NCBI RefSeq assembly: GCF_905475465.1
Contig: NC_062257.1
Span: 1-64,000 of the forward strand
DNA: 64,000 nt
From: Pieris napi
Lineage: Eukaryota; Arthropoda; Insecta; Lepidoptera; Pieridae
Direction: 5' to 3'
Shown: positions 10,571 to 21,360 of the stretch, one piece after another
Numbering within the stretch: the stretch's first letter is position 1
Layout of the letters: every line of letters starts with the position of its first letter
Made by a program: the position numbers and the translations under genes
Notes under the pieces: generated by a model
Databases searched by the model: none
Told to the model about the DNA's origin: nothing
What the model saw: only the letters and a program-made list of their open reading frames with translations

Positions 10571-11293
10571 TAAATACGCTACCCGCAAAATTTTGACGTC
10601 ATAATCGTTTGTATCTTTTATGGCGCTGGTCAAATTTGCGCTCCATATGCAATTTTCGGAGTATTCTTGATAGTTTTACCTTCTGTTATCTGGCTTTTGA
10701 TAGGCGTCCAAGGAGATTTGACCGTTTCGTCAGCCACTAAAAGGTGGTAATAGGAGGAATGTAATCCGCAATGAGGCACCAACCCGCGCCTTGATCAAGG
10801 CGTCTTCCATTCCAGCAACCTGTCATGTGCGCCAGATGGCTTGAAAACTAATCAGGGCCTCAAATTCACCCACAGAAAAGTATACGCTCAGTTCAGGTAA
10901 CAGTAATTAGCATATCGTAATCGTTTATTCTATATATTATTAAAAATCATTTGTTTTCTGTAATCAAATATTTTTCATTGGTTGGTTATTCACAACTGTG
11001 ATTGGTCGAGACGGAAGCAGATTTAATATGGCGAATTTAACGGTAAATTTGAGTGTGTTTTCATCGTTAATAATTGTTAGTTTTTTAAATTAACTAGTTA
11101 GTACCTTTGCTCGCTTAATATAAAAACGTAAGTGAGTGTTATTTAGAAGTTTGAACAAAAGTAGTGAAGTTTGGGCAAAATTGCGTCATATTTTTTCCAA
11201 TTGGATTCTAAAGTTCTTCTAAAATTCCATTGTTTTTCAAACGTCTGCTTGTTTTCAGCTTTTAAATTGTGTTAAACGTGGTAAATACAAAAG

Positions 11294-12667
11294 ATGGTGA
11301 TTATGCAAGATGAAATAGAAAATAGAGTTAACATCGCGTTGAGGTAAGATTATCTCTTTTTAAATAGAGCAGATCTACTTTTTTATTGCAACTTTATTTT
11401 GGATTGTACCTGAAATAAGTAGAGTTCCGAAAACAGATGCCACAGAACAATTATACATGGTCATAGTTTTATTACTAAATACTAACCTTTAATAAAATTC
11501 TGTAAAAAATGATTTTATATTGCAGGCAAAATTTAAACCCACCGTCACACTATGATTTTTACTTAACAAATAATATTTCATTATGTTGTTGCTTGTAGTA
11601 AACAACACTCCACGTGTTACAACATTGTAACACCGATGAATTACAGTCATATCTTATTCATAATATTTAACATTTCAGATATTGTTGAAAACATTCACTT
11701 GGTCGATGTTGTTCAAAGCCAAGACTTGCCACTGAAAATACTAAAAACTTTATATGTAAAAGGATTAAAACTTCAAAATTACTGGTAAGTGCTCATTAAA
11801 ATCACAATATCCATTTGGCTATACCCAGATTCCACACTTAAACATTAACTTGATATTCCTTTACCTGTGTCAACATTACAAAATCTAGATCTAAAGTATC
11901 ATGTGGAAATATAATAATGTATTCTTTTGATTTCTTGGACTTTTATATTTAATTTGCCTGTTGTATAGTAATACCACTGGCCATGGACAATCCCAATGCG
12001 AACAAGCTTATAAGTGTGTTTCCTGCTAAGGTTTAGGAATAAGGACCTTAACCCCCATCGGTTTGGATAAACCTCAACAGGTAGATACATAAGTCTTGTT
12101 TGCAATACAGTGTAAACTCTTTATACGAATTTCAAGGGACCAAGCATTTTTATTCATTATAGAGAGGTTCCGTTATAGGGAGGGAAGAATTCATGTGTGG
12201 GTATTGGGTTAAACTAAATAAATTTAATTCATTTTTACATTGTAGAGTTTTTCGTTATAACAAATGATGTTATAAAGAGATAACACTGTATTTAAATTGT
12301 TGTTTGTACACTTATTTATAATTTTAGTTAAATGTATATATTAATTTAGTAGGTTATATAAAAGCTTTATTTTTTTTTACTTAGTTAACTGTTATCTTAA
12401 AATATATGGCAAACTTTTCACACATTAATTGTGAACTAGTGCTATGCATTTGTGCATATCTAATTAATTTATTTTAATCTCTTAACAAAATTAATGTCAC
12501 TAACTCGCTAATCAAGTGTCATGAAATAAGTAAAAATTAATACTAATACCTCCTATTTATAATATGGTTATATAACCAATATTAATAATATTTCTCTTAT
12601 TTCAGATATGTGGAGATTCACTAAAAGGCACATAGCAGATACATTGCCAGCGTGTATAAAATGTTAA
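11294..12667 (+). CDS. Doubtful small spliced gene or relic
   Basis: A short open exon begins at the ATG at 11294 (MVIMQDEIENRVNIALR) and ends in AG|GTAAGA at about 11343. A second open stretch follows a TTTCAG at 11677 (frame reads IVENIHLVDVVQSQDLPLKI and on) and ends in TG|GTAAGT near 11785. A third block follows a CAG at about 12606 and an alternative AG at about 12621, and a polyadenylation signal AATAAA lies near 12705. The exons do not join in one clean frame from the first acceptors: exon 1 to exon 2 and exon 2 to exon 3 each give a stop unless internal acceptors are used. I do not recognise the protein. It could be a real small gene, a relic, or chance. Confidence 0.2.
12108..12288. 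mobile_element. Pogo/Tigger-like MITE
   Basis: The 181-bp element starts CAGTGTAAACTCTTTATACG and ends with TTATAAAGAGATAACACTG, an imperfect terminal inverted repeat, and is flanked on both sides by TA (12106-12107 and 12289-12290). TA duplication and the CAGTG terminus fit the pogo branch of Tc1/mariner. Confidence 0.65.
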
Positions 12668-13330
12668 TACTAAGATAATTTTTAACTGCTAATTTGTAAA
12701 AGACAATAAATATTTATTTACTATTTATTTTAGTTTAAAATACAACAGTCGATATACTAAGCATCTGTAGATATTCAATTCTTTGAAGTAGAATCTTATA
12801 GTATAAATCAACTTTTGAACTGGAGCTTATTATTAATTACAACATATGGGCCTTTAAAAATTTTCTTTTATATAGGTATATTTGTATAGGTATTTAGGCT
12901 GTTGTGCTTGTGGATAATAAGGTAAAGAAACTCTTGAAGCTTAAAACAACAGCTGAAAACCTATTTGTATACTTTCAAATTGATTTCCAAAGTTTTGTGA
13001 CACTCTTCTTGATTATTATTTTTTTCTTCAGAATCTAGAGCCTTTAGTCTCATCTTTATTCATAGTTATAAATCCATTATTTCGTGTTAAAGTTCTTTCT
13101 GTATATAAATATTTCTTTTTGTTACGTAGTCAAGCTAAAAAAGTTACTAGGTTCTAGTAATATATAATCTAAAGTCACATATCTATTTGCTAATCATTAT
13201 AAATTAATAGTTGACTTGCTCTTAATAAATTATACGTTATTAATATGAAAATTAATAAATGACAACAAATGCTGATTGCATGTGAGTGAATAGTTTCCTA
13301 AAGTAAACTCTCGGATTCAAGTAAATAATA
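12668..13330. other. AT-rich intergenic DNA
   Basis: No gene, repeat family or strong structure was recognised here apart from a possible poly(A) signal near 12705. Confidence 0.5.
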
Positions 13331-13436
13331 AAATTATAACTGAATCCTTGTAATTACGCCCTCTATACTTCAGTAGCGAAACAGAGTATTAAACGATTTG
13401 GTTTACACTTTTATGCATTTATTATAACAAACAACA

Positions 13437-13793
13437 ATGCACAAATGCATAGCACTAGTTCAGAATATTAATCCAATGCCGCTACAATTGTTTATTTTAA
13501 TGATTATGTTGACATCGCTAACATGTATTCTTGTTGGTTTGTATCAGCTTAAAGAATATTGCACATTCTTTGCGATATCTTACCAATTATTTTTATTCCC
13601 TACATCTTTAACTCCGACGTCTAAAACCTTTAAACTTTTTAAGCAGACAGAGGAATCTTGCCTTTGGTTTATTCTTTGTTTTCTCTTTTTCTTTTGTGTT
13701 AAACAAATATTCAGCTTTATCAGTTACTTCACATTTCATTTGTATTTACCAATAGATGGCGTAAACGCACATAAACAAATTAAATTTTAACCG
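13437..13793. other. Segment of copy A with long open frame, probably non-coding
   Basis: A 117-codon open frame starts at 13437, but it is rich in Phe, Leu and Ile, lies inside the repeated segment and has no recognisable domain. It covers a repeat sub-motif, so I treat it as chance. Its flanks at 13340 and 13795 carry related sequence, so 13340-13790 may be an internal duplication. Confidence 0.4.
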
Positions 13794-15305
13794 TGTCCTT
13801 GTAACCACGACCCCTATACTTCAGTAGCGAAAAAGAAACGAGTGAATAGACCTGGATATATAGAATATTAATCCAATGGCACGCTACACGTTTATTTTAA
13901 TGATTATTTGAATTTAAAGGCAGGATATTGCATAACTTAAATATTTCCTTCCAGCGAACAAGTAATGGAAAGTATAGTTCTAACACAGAAGTTACTCGAC
14001 GACAGAGGGCGCATTTTTCAATATTTCATTAAAAGTAATATTTAAGGAAATACGTGAGAAATATTTTGATCAATATTAAAACTTTTATACATTTTCTTCC
14101 TACGGAAAGCCTAGTTTTTAAATATAAACTAAACTTTTAAAATACATGTTCTATATTGTTAAAGATATTATTTTGCCTTCTCACCTCTAGATGGCGTCTA
14201 CGCGGTATGGCGGACAAAAAGCGCCTACTATAATATAACAATTGTTAACAACGTTTTATCAATTTGTAAGACTTTGTTATGATTATTGATTATATTTTAA
14301 ATAGTAGGTAGTTTCACTTTTAAAATATTTATGGTTGCAAACGAGTCGAAAGTATTAACAATGTTGTTAGACTTTTAGAACAATTTTGTCGAAGAAAAGG
14401 GAGTGAGCGATTGAGAGAGTGATAAAGGCGAACCTTGTAGAAATTATATTTTTAAAATTAAAATTTCGTTAAGTGAAATGATGAAGTATTAGTATTTTAT
14501 ATTTTATGCAAAGTAATTTATTGAAATCTCAAATGACGAATTGTAAATTTAAATGCCACGTGTTTTTATTATCGAAGAAATAAATTTATAATTTGTATTA
14601 ATTTTCTACACATGAAATTCCTAACATATCTTAATTTTTCCCTCCCTCTAAGTCTTGGAAATGTAAAGTTTTAGATTTGTATAAATATACAAGAGTTAAA
14701 AATTAGTTTTGCAAAGAAGTTTCACTTCTGACATGTGTAATTTGTAAGCACGCACTATTTATTTGTTAATAGTGTTTTGTGCTAGCTCCGGTTGTTCTTA
14801 GTTTTTAAACGCGGCCTTTAAGAGATTTTAGCGATTTCTATTCTTCATTCTTTTCATGGGTAAGCAATTAATTTAGCAAAATAGCACAACAATCTTGACA
14901 TGAGCATGAGCAACGTCCTGACCCGGAAACCGCACAATTTAATAAAAAAAATTTGCAGAAACTAGCAGCATCCTGTTTTTTAAATTTAACAACATTTTTC
15001 CCGCCATAAGATTTAGAAAATGAATTATAGACATATAAAAATTCTCGTGTCTCCCACTAAAAATATAATATAATTAAAACTTACCATATAAAATATGGTT
15101 GTAATCACAAATACACCTCACAATTAATGACACAGAGACTGTAATGCAATGACTGCACTGCTCGAAGACGCGCACTGAACTGAGCGCTGTCTGTCCGAAC
15201 TCCGAAGACTGACGCGAGAGTTGACACATACGAGTAATATAGAAAAATACCCGTCACAGGAAAACCTTCAGGAATTTTGAAGTCTGTTAAAATTAGGCTT
15301 AATCT

Positions 15306-15858
15306 TCTATATATATAAAAGAAAGTCGTGTTTGTTACAACACTTATAACTCGAGATCGGCTGGACCGATGTTAGTTATGTCTTTTTTGATGGATTTTTC
15401 TCCACTCCGAATAGCAGAATAAGTAATAAAATATCGGATAAGTTATCGAATAACAATAAATTAATTAATTAATTTTACGAATGCACACGGCATGTGGTGA
15501 CATTTGTTGACAAAACTACGCATCATTTTACGTCGAATTCGCTTCACTTCAAGAAATTCCGAACTTGAGGTAAATGAGGAGATGTATAACCAGGCTTTGA
15601 TCTTGATCGAAAACATGTGTTACCTCATCAAAAAATGTTGTAAAGCAGAAAGTGCTTTAACATGCAGTATCGCAATATTGGCGATAGAGAGAAGAGGCCT
15701 AATGTGTAAAACTGCCATTCTTCTTTTGCAATGGCAAGCAATAAAACATTTCTCTATTTGCAAAAAAGTTATCACCTTAATGAAATCCTAAAATAAGTTT
15801 AACTAAAGTAACAACGATATTATTATTAAGGCGGAACGAAGTTAGCCGGGTCAGCTAG
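15306..15858 (+). mobile_element. Non-autonomous Helitron, family 1, plus orientation
   Basis: The 553-bp element begins TCTATATATATAAAAG, ends with GTCAGCTAG and is followed by T, as expected for Helitrons (TC at the 5' end, CTRR at the 3' end). Inside, an open frame at 15504-15791 contains EVNEEMYNQALILIENMCYL, which resembles a fragment of the Rep/helicase protein of autonomous Helitrons (my recognition, not a database result). The copy B region at about 29630 lacks the insertion, giving an approximate empty site. A second copy lies at 17488-18043 in the opposite orientation. Confidence 0.75.
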
Positions 15859-16340
15859 TTTATTAATATAAAATATGAGGACAAACATACACTTAGGAAA
15901 TATAACAGATATTAAAAACTAGTTCTTGTAATTACGCCCCCTATACTTCAGTAGCGAAACAGAGTGTTAAACGATTCGGTTTACATTTTATATGCATTTA
16001 TTATAACAGATACACAAGAGTAAATAGCACTAGATTCAGAACATTAATCCAATGGCGCTACAAGTGTTTATTTGAATGATTTCCTTTACAAAACGTATTG
16101 GGAAGAATATTTCCAGCACACGCTTCTCGACGACAGAGGGCGCGATTTTCAGTATTTCTTTCAAAGTAAATCTGCCATGCTCAGTTATTTCCTTAATTTA
16201 AATAAATTGAAATAAGATAACCACTTGCCACTACAATGACAGTGACACTGACCACACGTATACTAATTACTAAAGAGTCGAAAAATGCAATGAGTTTTTT
16301 TATAAAATGTATTAATAAAACCTTTAAATTATATTAAAAA

Positions 16341-16572
16341 CTAGTGGACCCGGCAGACGTTGTCCTGCATGATATTTCAAGCAATTAGTAAAGCAAAGTA
16401 TGAAAGTATCGACTGCAGCGCCATCTGGCGGGCTGATTTGAACCAAACCATTGAATCTAAACCATTCCCAGATCCCCTTGAACACACACAAAAAATTTCA
16501 TCAAAATCGGTCCAGTCGTTTGAGAGAAGTTCAGTGACATACACACTCACAGAAGAATTATATATATAAAGA
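16341..16572 (-). mobile_element. Non-autonomous Helitron, family 2, first copy
   Basis: On the minus strand this 232-bp element starts TCTTTATATATATAATTC, preceded by A, and ends with GGGTCCACTAG followed by T, so it sits between A and T as Helitrons do. It contains GCGCCATCTGGCGG. A near-identical copy is at 62039-62255. Confidence 0.75.
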
Positions 16573-17089
16573 TTACACATACAACTTCTTGAATGACACA
16601 TTCACAACATTTATATATTAATTCGCTATTTAACTCATCTTAGTTTCCAATTCTGTACATTTATACTAAAAATAAATAATATATAGCACGAAGAAAATCT
16701 TTTGTATTATAATAATAATAAAAATACGAAGAACCGAAATGTGCGATGCACAATTTCGTGGGAATTTGTTGAACAATAGATTGACTCGTAAACTAGTAAG
16801 TCATAAAACACGTGCAAATTTTAATTTTAACTAAAATGCCGACAATCGGCAGCTTTTTGAGTTCAGGAATTCCCTAACACTATTATCTCTTTATTGCATA
16901 TTATATATAAGTTGAACAAAAGAGTTTGTATATTCCGTTATATTTAAAATTAAATATATTTGGGTAAATTATTAAATTGGTTATGGTTTCCGTATCACGT
17001 TTACTATTAATTATTGGAGAAATATAAATAAGTTACCTTGGCCAAATAATATCTCCAACAGACCACACAACAAAAGAAATAAAAAAAGA

Positions 17090-18285
17090 ATAAACATAGG
17101 ATGAAGAAGATACTTGGCTCTAAAAGGGGTCATGAAAAACCAGATTATTACAAAAAGCCAAAAAGAAAATATTTAATATAAATAAAAATATTTAATACAT
17201 GTATTTTACCTGCCATGACTTTATACGGATATCAGACATGGAGTTGCACAAACAAAAATATTCAATCATTAGAAACTTGTCAACACCGAATAAGGATAAG
17301 TTAACATAAAACTAACAATCAAAGTTTGATTAACAACACTAAGAAAACAAACTAAAATTATAGATATAAACCTACCGAAGTTAAGAAGTTATGGAGTGGT
17401 GCCCTAGACATAAAACGAGGAGTAAAGGTAAAAGTACACAACATCGTAGATGGGAATTTGATATTAAAAACATGTATTTATATCGTACTAGCTGACCCGG
17501 CGCACTTTGTTCCACCTTACAGTCTAATAATATCGTGTTAACTTTAGTTAGACTTAGGATTTCATTAAGGTTAACATAACATTAATACAAATTCTTTTTG
17601 CAAATATAGAAATGTTTTATTGCGTGCCATTGCGAAAGAAGAATGGCAGTTTTACACATTAGGCCTCTTCTCTCGAGCGCCAATATTGCGTTACTGCATA
17701 TCAAAGCACTTTCTGATATACAACATTTTTTGATGAGGTAACTTCGATCAAGATCAAACCATGCATCTCCTCATTCACCTCAAGATCGGAATTTCTTGAA
17801 CTGACACGAATTCGACGTAAAAATGATGCGTAGTTTTGTCAACGGATGGCACCACATGCTGTTTGCATTCGTAAAATTAATTTACTCATTTATTGTTATT
17901 CGATAACTTATCCGATATTTTAGTACTTATTCTGCTATTCGGAGTTGAGAAGAATCCACTAAAAAAGATATAACTAACATCGGTCCAGCCGTTCTCGAGT
18001 TATAAGTGTTGTAACAAACACGACTTTCTTTTATATATATAGATATAAATCTATGATTAAAAAGGTGACAGGAGCGCAATGGATGTGGAAAGCAAGAGAT
18101 AGATCTTTGTGAAGAACACTTGGGAAGGCCTATGCTGATAAGCAAGCCGATCAAGAAACCGGCGTCTAATAGGAAATAATATGATAATATTTACATTTAC
18201 TTTAACTAAATTTCATTAATAACTAAGTAGAAATAAGATAAAATGTAACTTACAAGATTGTCAATAAAGGCTATATTTATTTATT
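17090..18285 (+). mobile_element. RTE-type LINE 3' fragment, split by a Helitron
   Basis: Decayed pol C-terminus of an RTE-like LINE. Pieces readable in shifting frames include YLALKRGHEKPDYYKKPKRK, FNTCILPAMTLYGYQTW, LWSGALDIKRG and, after the Helitron at 17488-18043, AQWMWKARDRSL and LGKAYADKQADQET. The 3' UTR ends near 18285 in an A/T-rich tail with AATAAAGGC. Stops and frameshifts show that it is dead. Confidence 0.7.
17488..18043 (-). mobile_element. Non-autonomous Helitron, family 1, minus orientation, inside an RTE LINE
   Basis: On the minus strand it starts TCTATATATATAAAAG (preceded by A) and ends GTCAGCTAG (followed by T). It is the inverted counterpart of 15306-15858 with substitutions and splits a LINE pol fragment, so it inserted after that LINE. 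The Rep/helicase-like frame seen in the other copy is disrupted here. Confidence 0.75.
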
Positions 18286-18289
18286 TAAT

Positions 18290-18545
18290 GCCTAGGCTTG
18301 CCCGTGTCGGCTGATAGGTCACTCTCTTATCATCCTCTATCATGCGTCGCACAGCACTGATGTTATCTTCAGTAGTCGATTGCTACGATTGCTACGTCCA
18401 CGCTTAAACTCCTTAAAGTAATTGTAAATAGTGGCACGAGATAGGGTTTCATTAAGAAATGCTAATCGCGACCTATCATAGTTGATGAGTAAGCCCACAA
18501 CGAAAGTCATAATAAATCATTGACCGAAAATTTTCTCGTATTAGG
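18290..18545 (-). pseudogene. Mariner transposase N-terminal relic
   Basis: In the minus strand, frames read ENFRSMIYYDFRCGLTHQ, then, after a stop and frame change, ATIYNYFKEFKRGRSN, then MIEDDKRVTYQPTRASLG. These match the start of mariner transposases of the SETMAR-like group: first helix-turn-helix, the KEFKRGRS linker and the VTY..I.ASLGI part of the second helix-turn-helix. Only the DNA-binding region remains, and stops and frameshifts make it dead. It abuts the LINE 3' end at 18285. Residues are as seen; the family match is from knowledge. Confidence 0.7.
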
Positions 18546-18689
18546 TTCATTTTCACGTGTAACAAAAGTTTTAGATTTGCCGCCAATTCACAAAAACAAA
18601 TGACAAATGAATGCAATATACTCGTGAGGTTACCAATGAGTTCTAAAATTGAAATTCTAAAAAGTTTTTATTAGCAATGTTTGTAACTG

Positions 18690-18960
18690 GCCAGTTCTAT
18701 ACATTTTCAGTGTTCAAATCAAATCAAAATACGTTTATTCAATTTAGATGCTTCTTAGAGCATGCTTATGAATGTCAACAACGTTTACAAAATTCACGAA
18801 AGAGCAGGACTACGCCATCCGTTCGCAAAACTACCAGGAGGCCTTGTTCTGAGAAGAACGGGCAAAAAACTTTTGCCCTCCCTTTACATTACAATTATTC
18901 AAAGGAAAATGTCATAAACCACAACGTGTTACCCACTAAGTGTGGTAAAAGCTAAAGGGA
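18690..18960 (-). repeat. Lepidopteran LINE-3'-end-like dispersed repeat
   Basis: The stretch beginning AAATCAAATCAAAATACGTT contains GCCAGTT-like and TTCTGAGAAGAACGGGCAAA blocks, resembling the 3' regions of moth LINEs. It is related in style to, but distinct from, the repeats at 33105, 48545, 56830 and 63025. Confidence 0.4.
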
Positions 18961-19700
18961 TCATATTGGCTTCAAGTGTTCGATGATTGTTGACATATGT
19001 TTACGTTTCTAATGTTTAACTAAAATATATTATACTTATATAACTTAACTAATATTGGGTTACATAACTCGAGCTAAGAAATTATTACTATTAATTAGTC
19101 ACCTTTTCTAACATCGATGCGACCTAAGGCTTAATGCACTTTTGTAAAAAAATATTGTTAGCAACTAATATTTTTTTTAGCTTATTGTTAAATTAATTTC
19201 ATAACACGATGTATTTATTATTTTTAATATACATATTAAATAATTATAATAGTTATATTATCAGCTCTCCAATGGTTTCGGGTCGAATATTATAATAAAA
19301 CATTATTGTTGATTATCGACCCTTCCTTTGTAAATGTAAAGAACAACAATGTTCAGTGAATAGACAGTAAAAGTGCATCATTAGTCAAGTATAGCAATTA
19401 TAACTTAAACTATAATGATATGATTAATAAAATTAAAACTGTAATAATTGGCCTTCTTTTAATTTATTAACTCCCCAAAGATTGTTTTATTATTTGAAAT
19501 AACATATTCTTAACATTTAATATACTACCACTAACATACAAAAACTTTTTACTATTGTTAATAAAAGTTGGGGTATATGTTACATGACTTTTTGCCCCGG
19601 CGTGGGGTTGGTAAATTGATTTCCCAACAATAAGGAAACAAAAGTTTCTATCCATATATCAAATAAATAATACTTAGTCCCTTTAATACTGGGCTTTTAT
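18961..19700. other. AT-rich DNA without a gene
   Basis: No open frame of interest and no recognised repeat. It lies between the matched parts of segmental copy A. Confidence 0.5.
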
Positions 19701-19749
19701 TGTTTACTTAATGTACAATATAACAAAAAAATCATGTACCGACAGAGAA

Positions 19750-20125
19750 TCTTTTGACTTTATGGCAAATATCTCGTTTTGAAATACCAAATCCTTCAGA
19801 TTTAGCTAAATTAACACAACATAAATTACGATTGTGTAAATGTTGTCTTCAAGAGCATCATTTTTACAATTATTTACCATTAAACCAAATATAAAAGATA
19901 TCGATTAGAAAACAACGAACGGCTCAAATATAATATCTATTGGAGAAGAGACTCTTGGGCCATGAGATGTGCACAGGCGCTTATTCAAGATTTAAATTGT
20001 GCTTTCCTCGCTCAACGATTAAGTATCGCAATACATACAGTGAAGAAATGCCAGCATTAACGGTACACAGTGACCAAACTTTTTTAATTAATTTTAGTTT
20101 TCTATTTATCAAATTTTCATTATTA
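19750..20125. repeat. Segmental copy A, middle part
   Basis: This matches 32085-32470 of copy B in order and direction. Shared motifs include GAAAACAACGAACGGCTCAA (19908 and 32200), AGAGACTCTTGGG and GTATCGCAATACA. No coding frame is conserved. Confidence 0.7.
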
Positions 20126-20149
20126 TTATTATATATTAAGTGTAACCCA

Positions 20150-20325
20150 GAGAGCCATGGAAAGAAGCATAATAAAAAAAAGAAGAATTGATAAAATTAG
20201 TAACAAAAAATTAAGAGATAAAACAGGGTTTGCTGACGTTGTGTATAAAACAAAAGTACTAAAATGGAAATGGGCTGGACATACCATAAGAGGAGCAGAA
20301 AAATGGAGCAAAATCGTTACACAAT
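20150..20325 (+). pseudogene. RTE-type LINE pol C-terminal fragment
   Basis: A short frame reads ESHGKKHNKKKKN in one frame and RAMERSIIKKRR, KLRDKTGFADVVYKTKVLK, WKWAGHTIRGAEKWSK in another, a hallmark region of RTE-like LINE reverse transcriptases near their C-terminus. It is cut at about 20320 by the foldback-arm element. Confidence 0.65.
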
Positions 20326-20857
20326 AGTAACGCGGCAAGCAAGAACGAAGACAGCTGTCGAAATGCGCTCTCTCTCACACTACAGCTTGTCTATAGTAGT
20401 ACAGGCCCGTACCCATCCATTATTTGTTTGATCACCTGGCAGGTAGAAAGCCCTACCGAAATGATCTGTCTTTTTGGGAATCTAATTTTATAGTTATAAA
20501 TAACACTCCATTAAAATTTCAAGCTGCCTCAAAGCATTTTTATAATTTTTTGCAAAAAATTTTTGCACGCGTCTGGCAATGTTACAGCCCCGATTAAATG
20601 GTCTGGCTTATTTTTTATCGTATTTATTAAGTATTACACTGCAACATATATAAATTGCGTATTGCCTCAAATATATTTTTGGGGAAAAAAAATTAATATT
20701 TTTAAAAATGTAGGGGTTGATTTAGCCCCGCTACTCACCAGCCAGGTCTGCAATTCCGTGTTGGAATATAATAGGAGAGGTATGTGAAAAGTTTTCAGCT
20801 TGCCTCAAATACCTGCCCAAAAATTGGTGCCAGCTCTCGGACCATATAGTCTAGTCG
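20320..20857 (+). mobile_element. Solo arm of foldback element family 2
   Basis: About 530 bases match the arms of the foldback element at 40510-43050, starting around AATAGTAACGCGGCAAGC and ending GGTGCCAGCTCTCGGACCAT. Only one arm is present, in the orientation of that element's right arm. It sits in segmental copy A and has no counterpart in copy B. Confidence 0.75.
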
Positions 20858-21360
20858 ACAAGTTGAAAATGGAACAAAATAGAGATACTGCTCTTAAAAT
20901 TATGTGCGATAGCTCATTGGATCCGGAATGACGCCTAGAAAAATGTGCTAAAAGCGTGTATTAGCACATAAAAAATTGCAAAAGTTATAGACAATTAAAG
21001 ATGAAAAAAAAATGGCATTTAGTTTTTTGCCAATATTTAATAAACTATTAATATTTAAGAAATTTCACTCCCGGAACTCTATCTCCATTGTTTATAATTT
21101 TAATTTAACGTTGAAAATAGGTCTGCGGGTGGCATTTTTAGGATTCGCGCGTGGCGTCAAAAGCGACTACGGCACATTAATTAATTTATTTAAGGTATTG
21201 AATATTTTTTTTAAATTTGAAAAAATTATGGTGTGTTCTGAACACTATAATTAATTTATTCCCGTTGAAAATTTTACTTAAAGTTAATTTTTCAACAAGT
21301 TAAATAATTGTTAACAAACGAAATTTTCTCGAACGACCGTCTTAATTGTAAGTGAAAAAA
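20858..21360. other. Unassigned AT-rich DNA between foldback arm and LINE
   Basis: No gene was recognised. It is absent from segmental copy B, so it belongs to the inserted material. Confidence 0.45.

Larger units (their letters stand above)
13333..17030. repeat. Segmental copy A, proximal part
   Basis: This interval matches 26770-30700 in the same order and direction, with later insertions in each. Shared landmarks include TCGACGACAGAGGGCGCA (13994 and 26985), the block at about 14340 matching about 27560, the GC-richer block at 15140-15240 matching 28060-28160 and then 29562, CCACTTGCCACTACAATGAC (16221 and 29761), and 16670-17020 matching 30340-30690. A sub-motif around TACGCCCCCTATACTTCAGT recurs at about 13350, 13800, 15935 and, in copy B, 26790. 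The copies are clearly diverged with many substitutions and small indels. No conserved coding frame was found. Confidence 0.75.

Noticed and set aside
13437..13793. 117-codon frame as a membrane protein
   Set aside because: Hydrophobic because the sequence is T-rich; it overlaps a repeat sub-motif and is not conserved in copy B.
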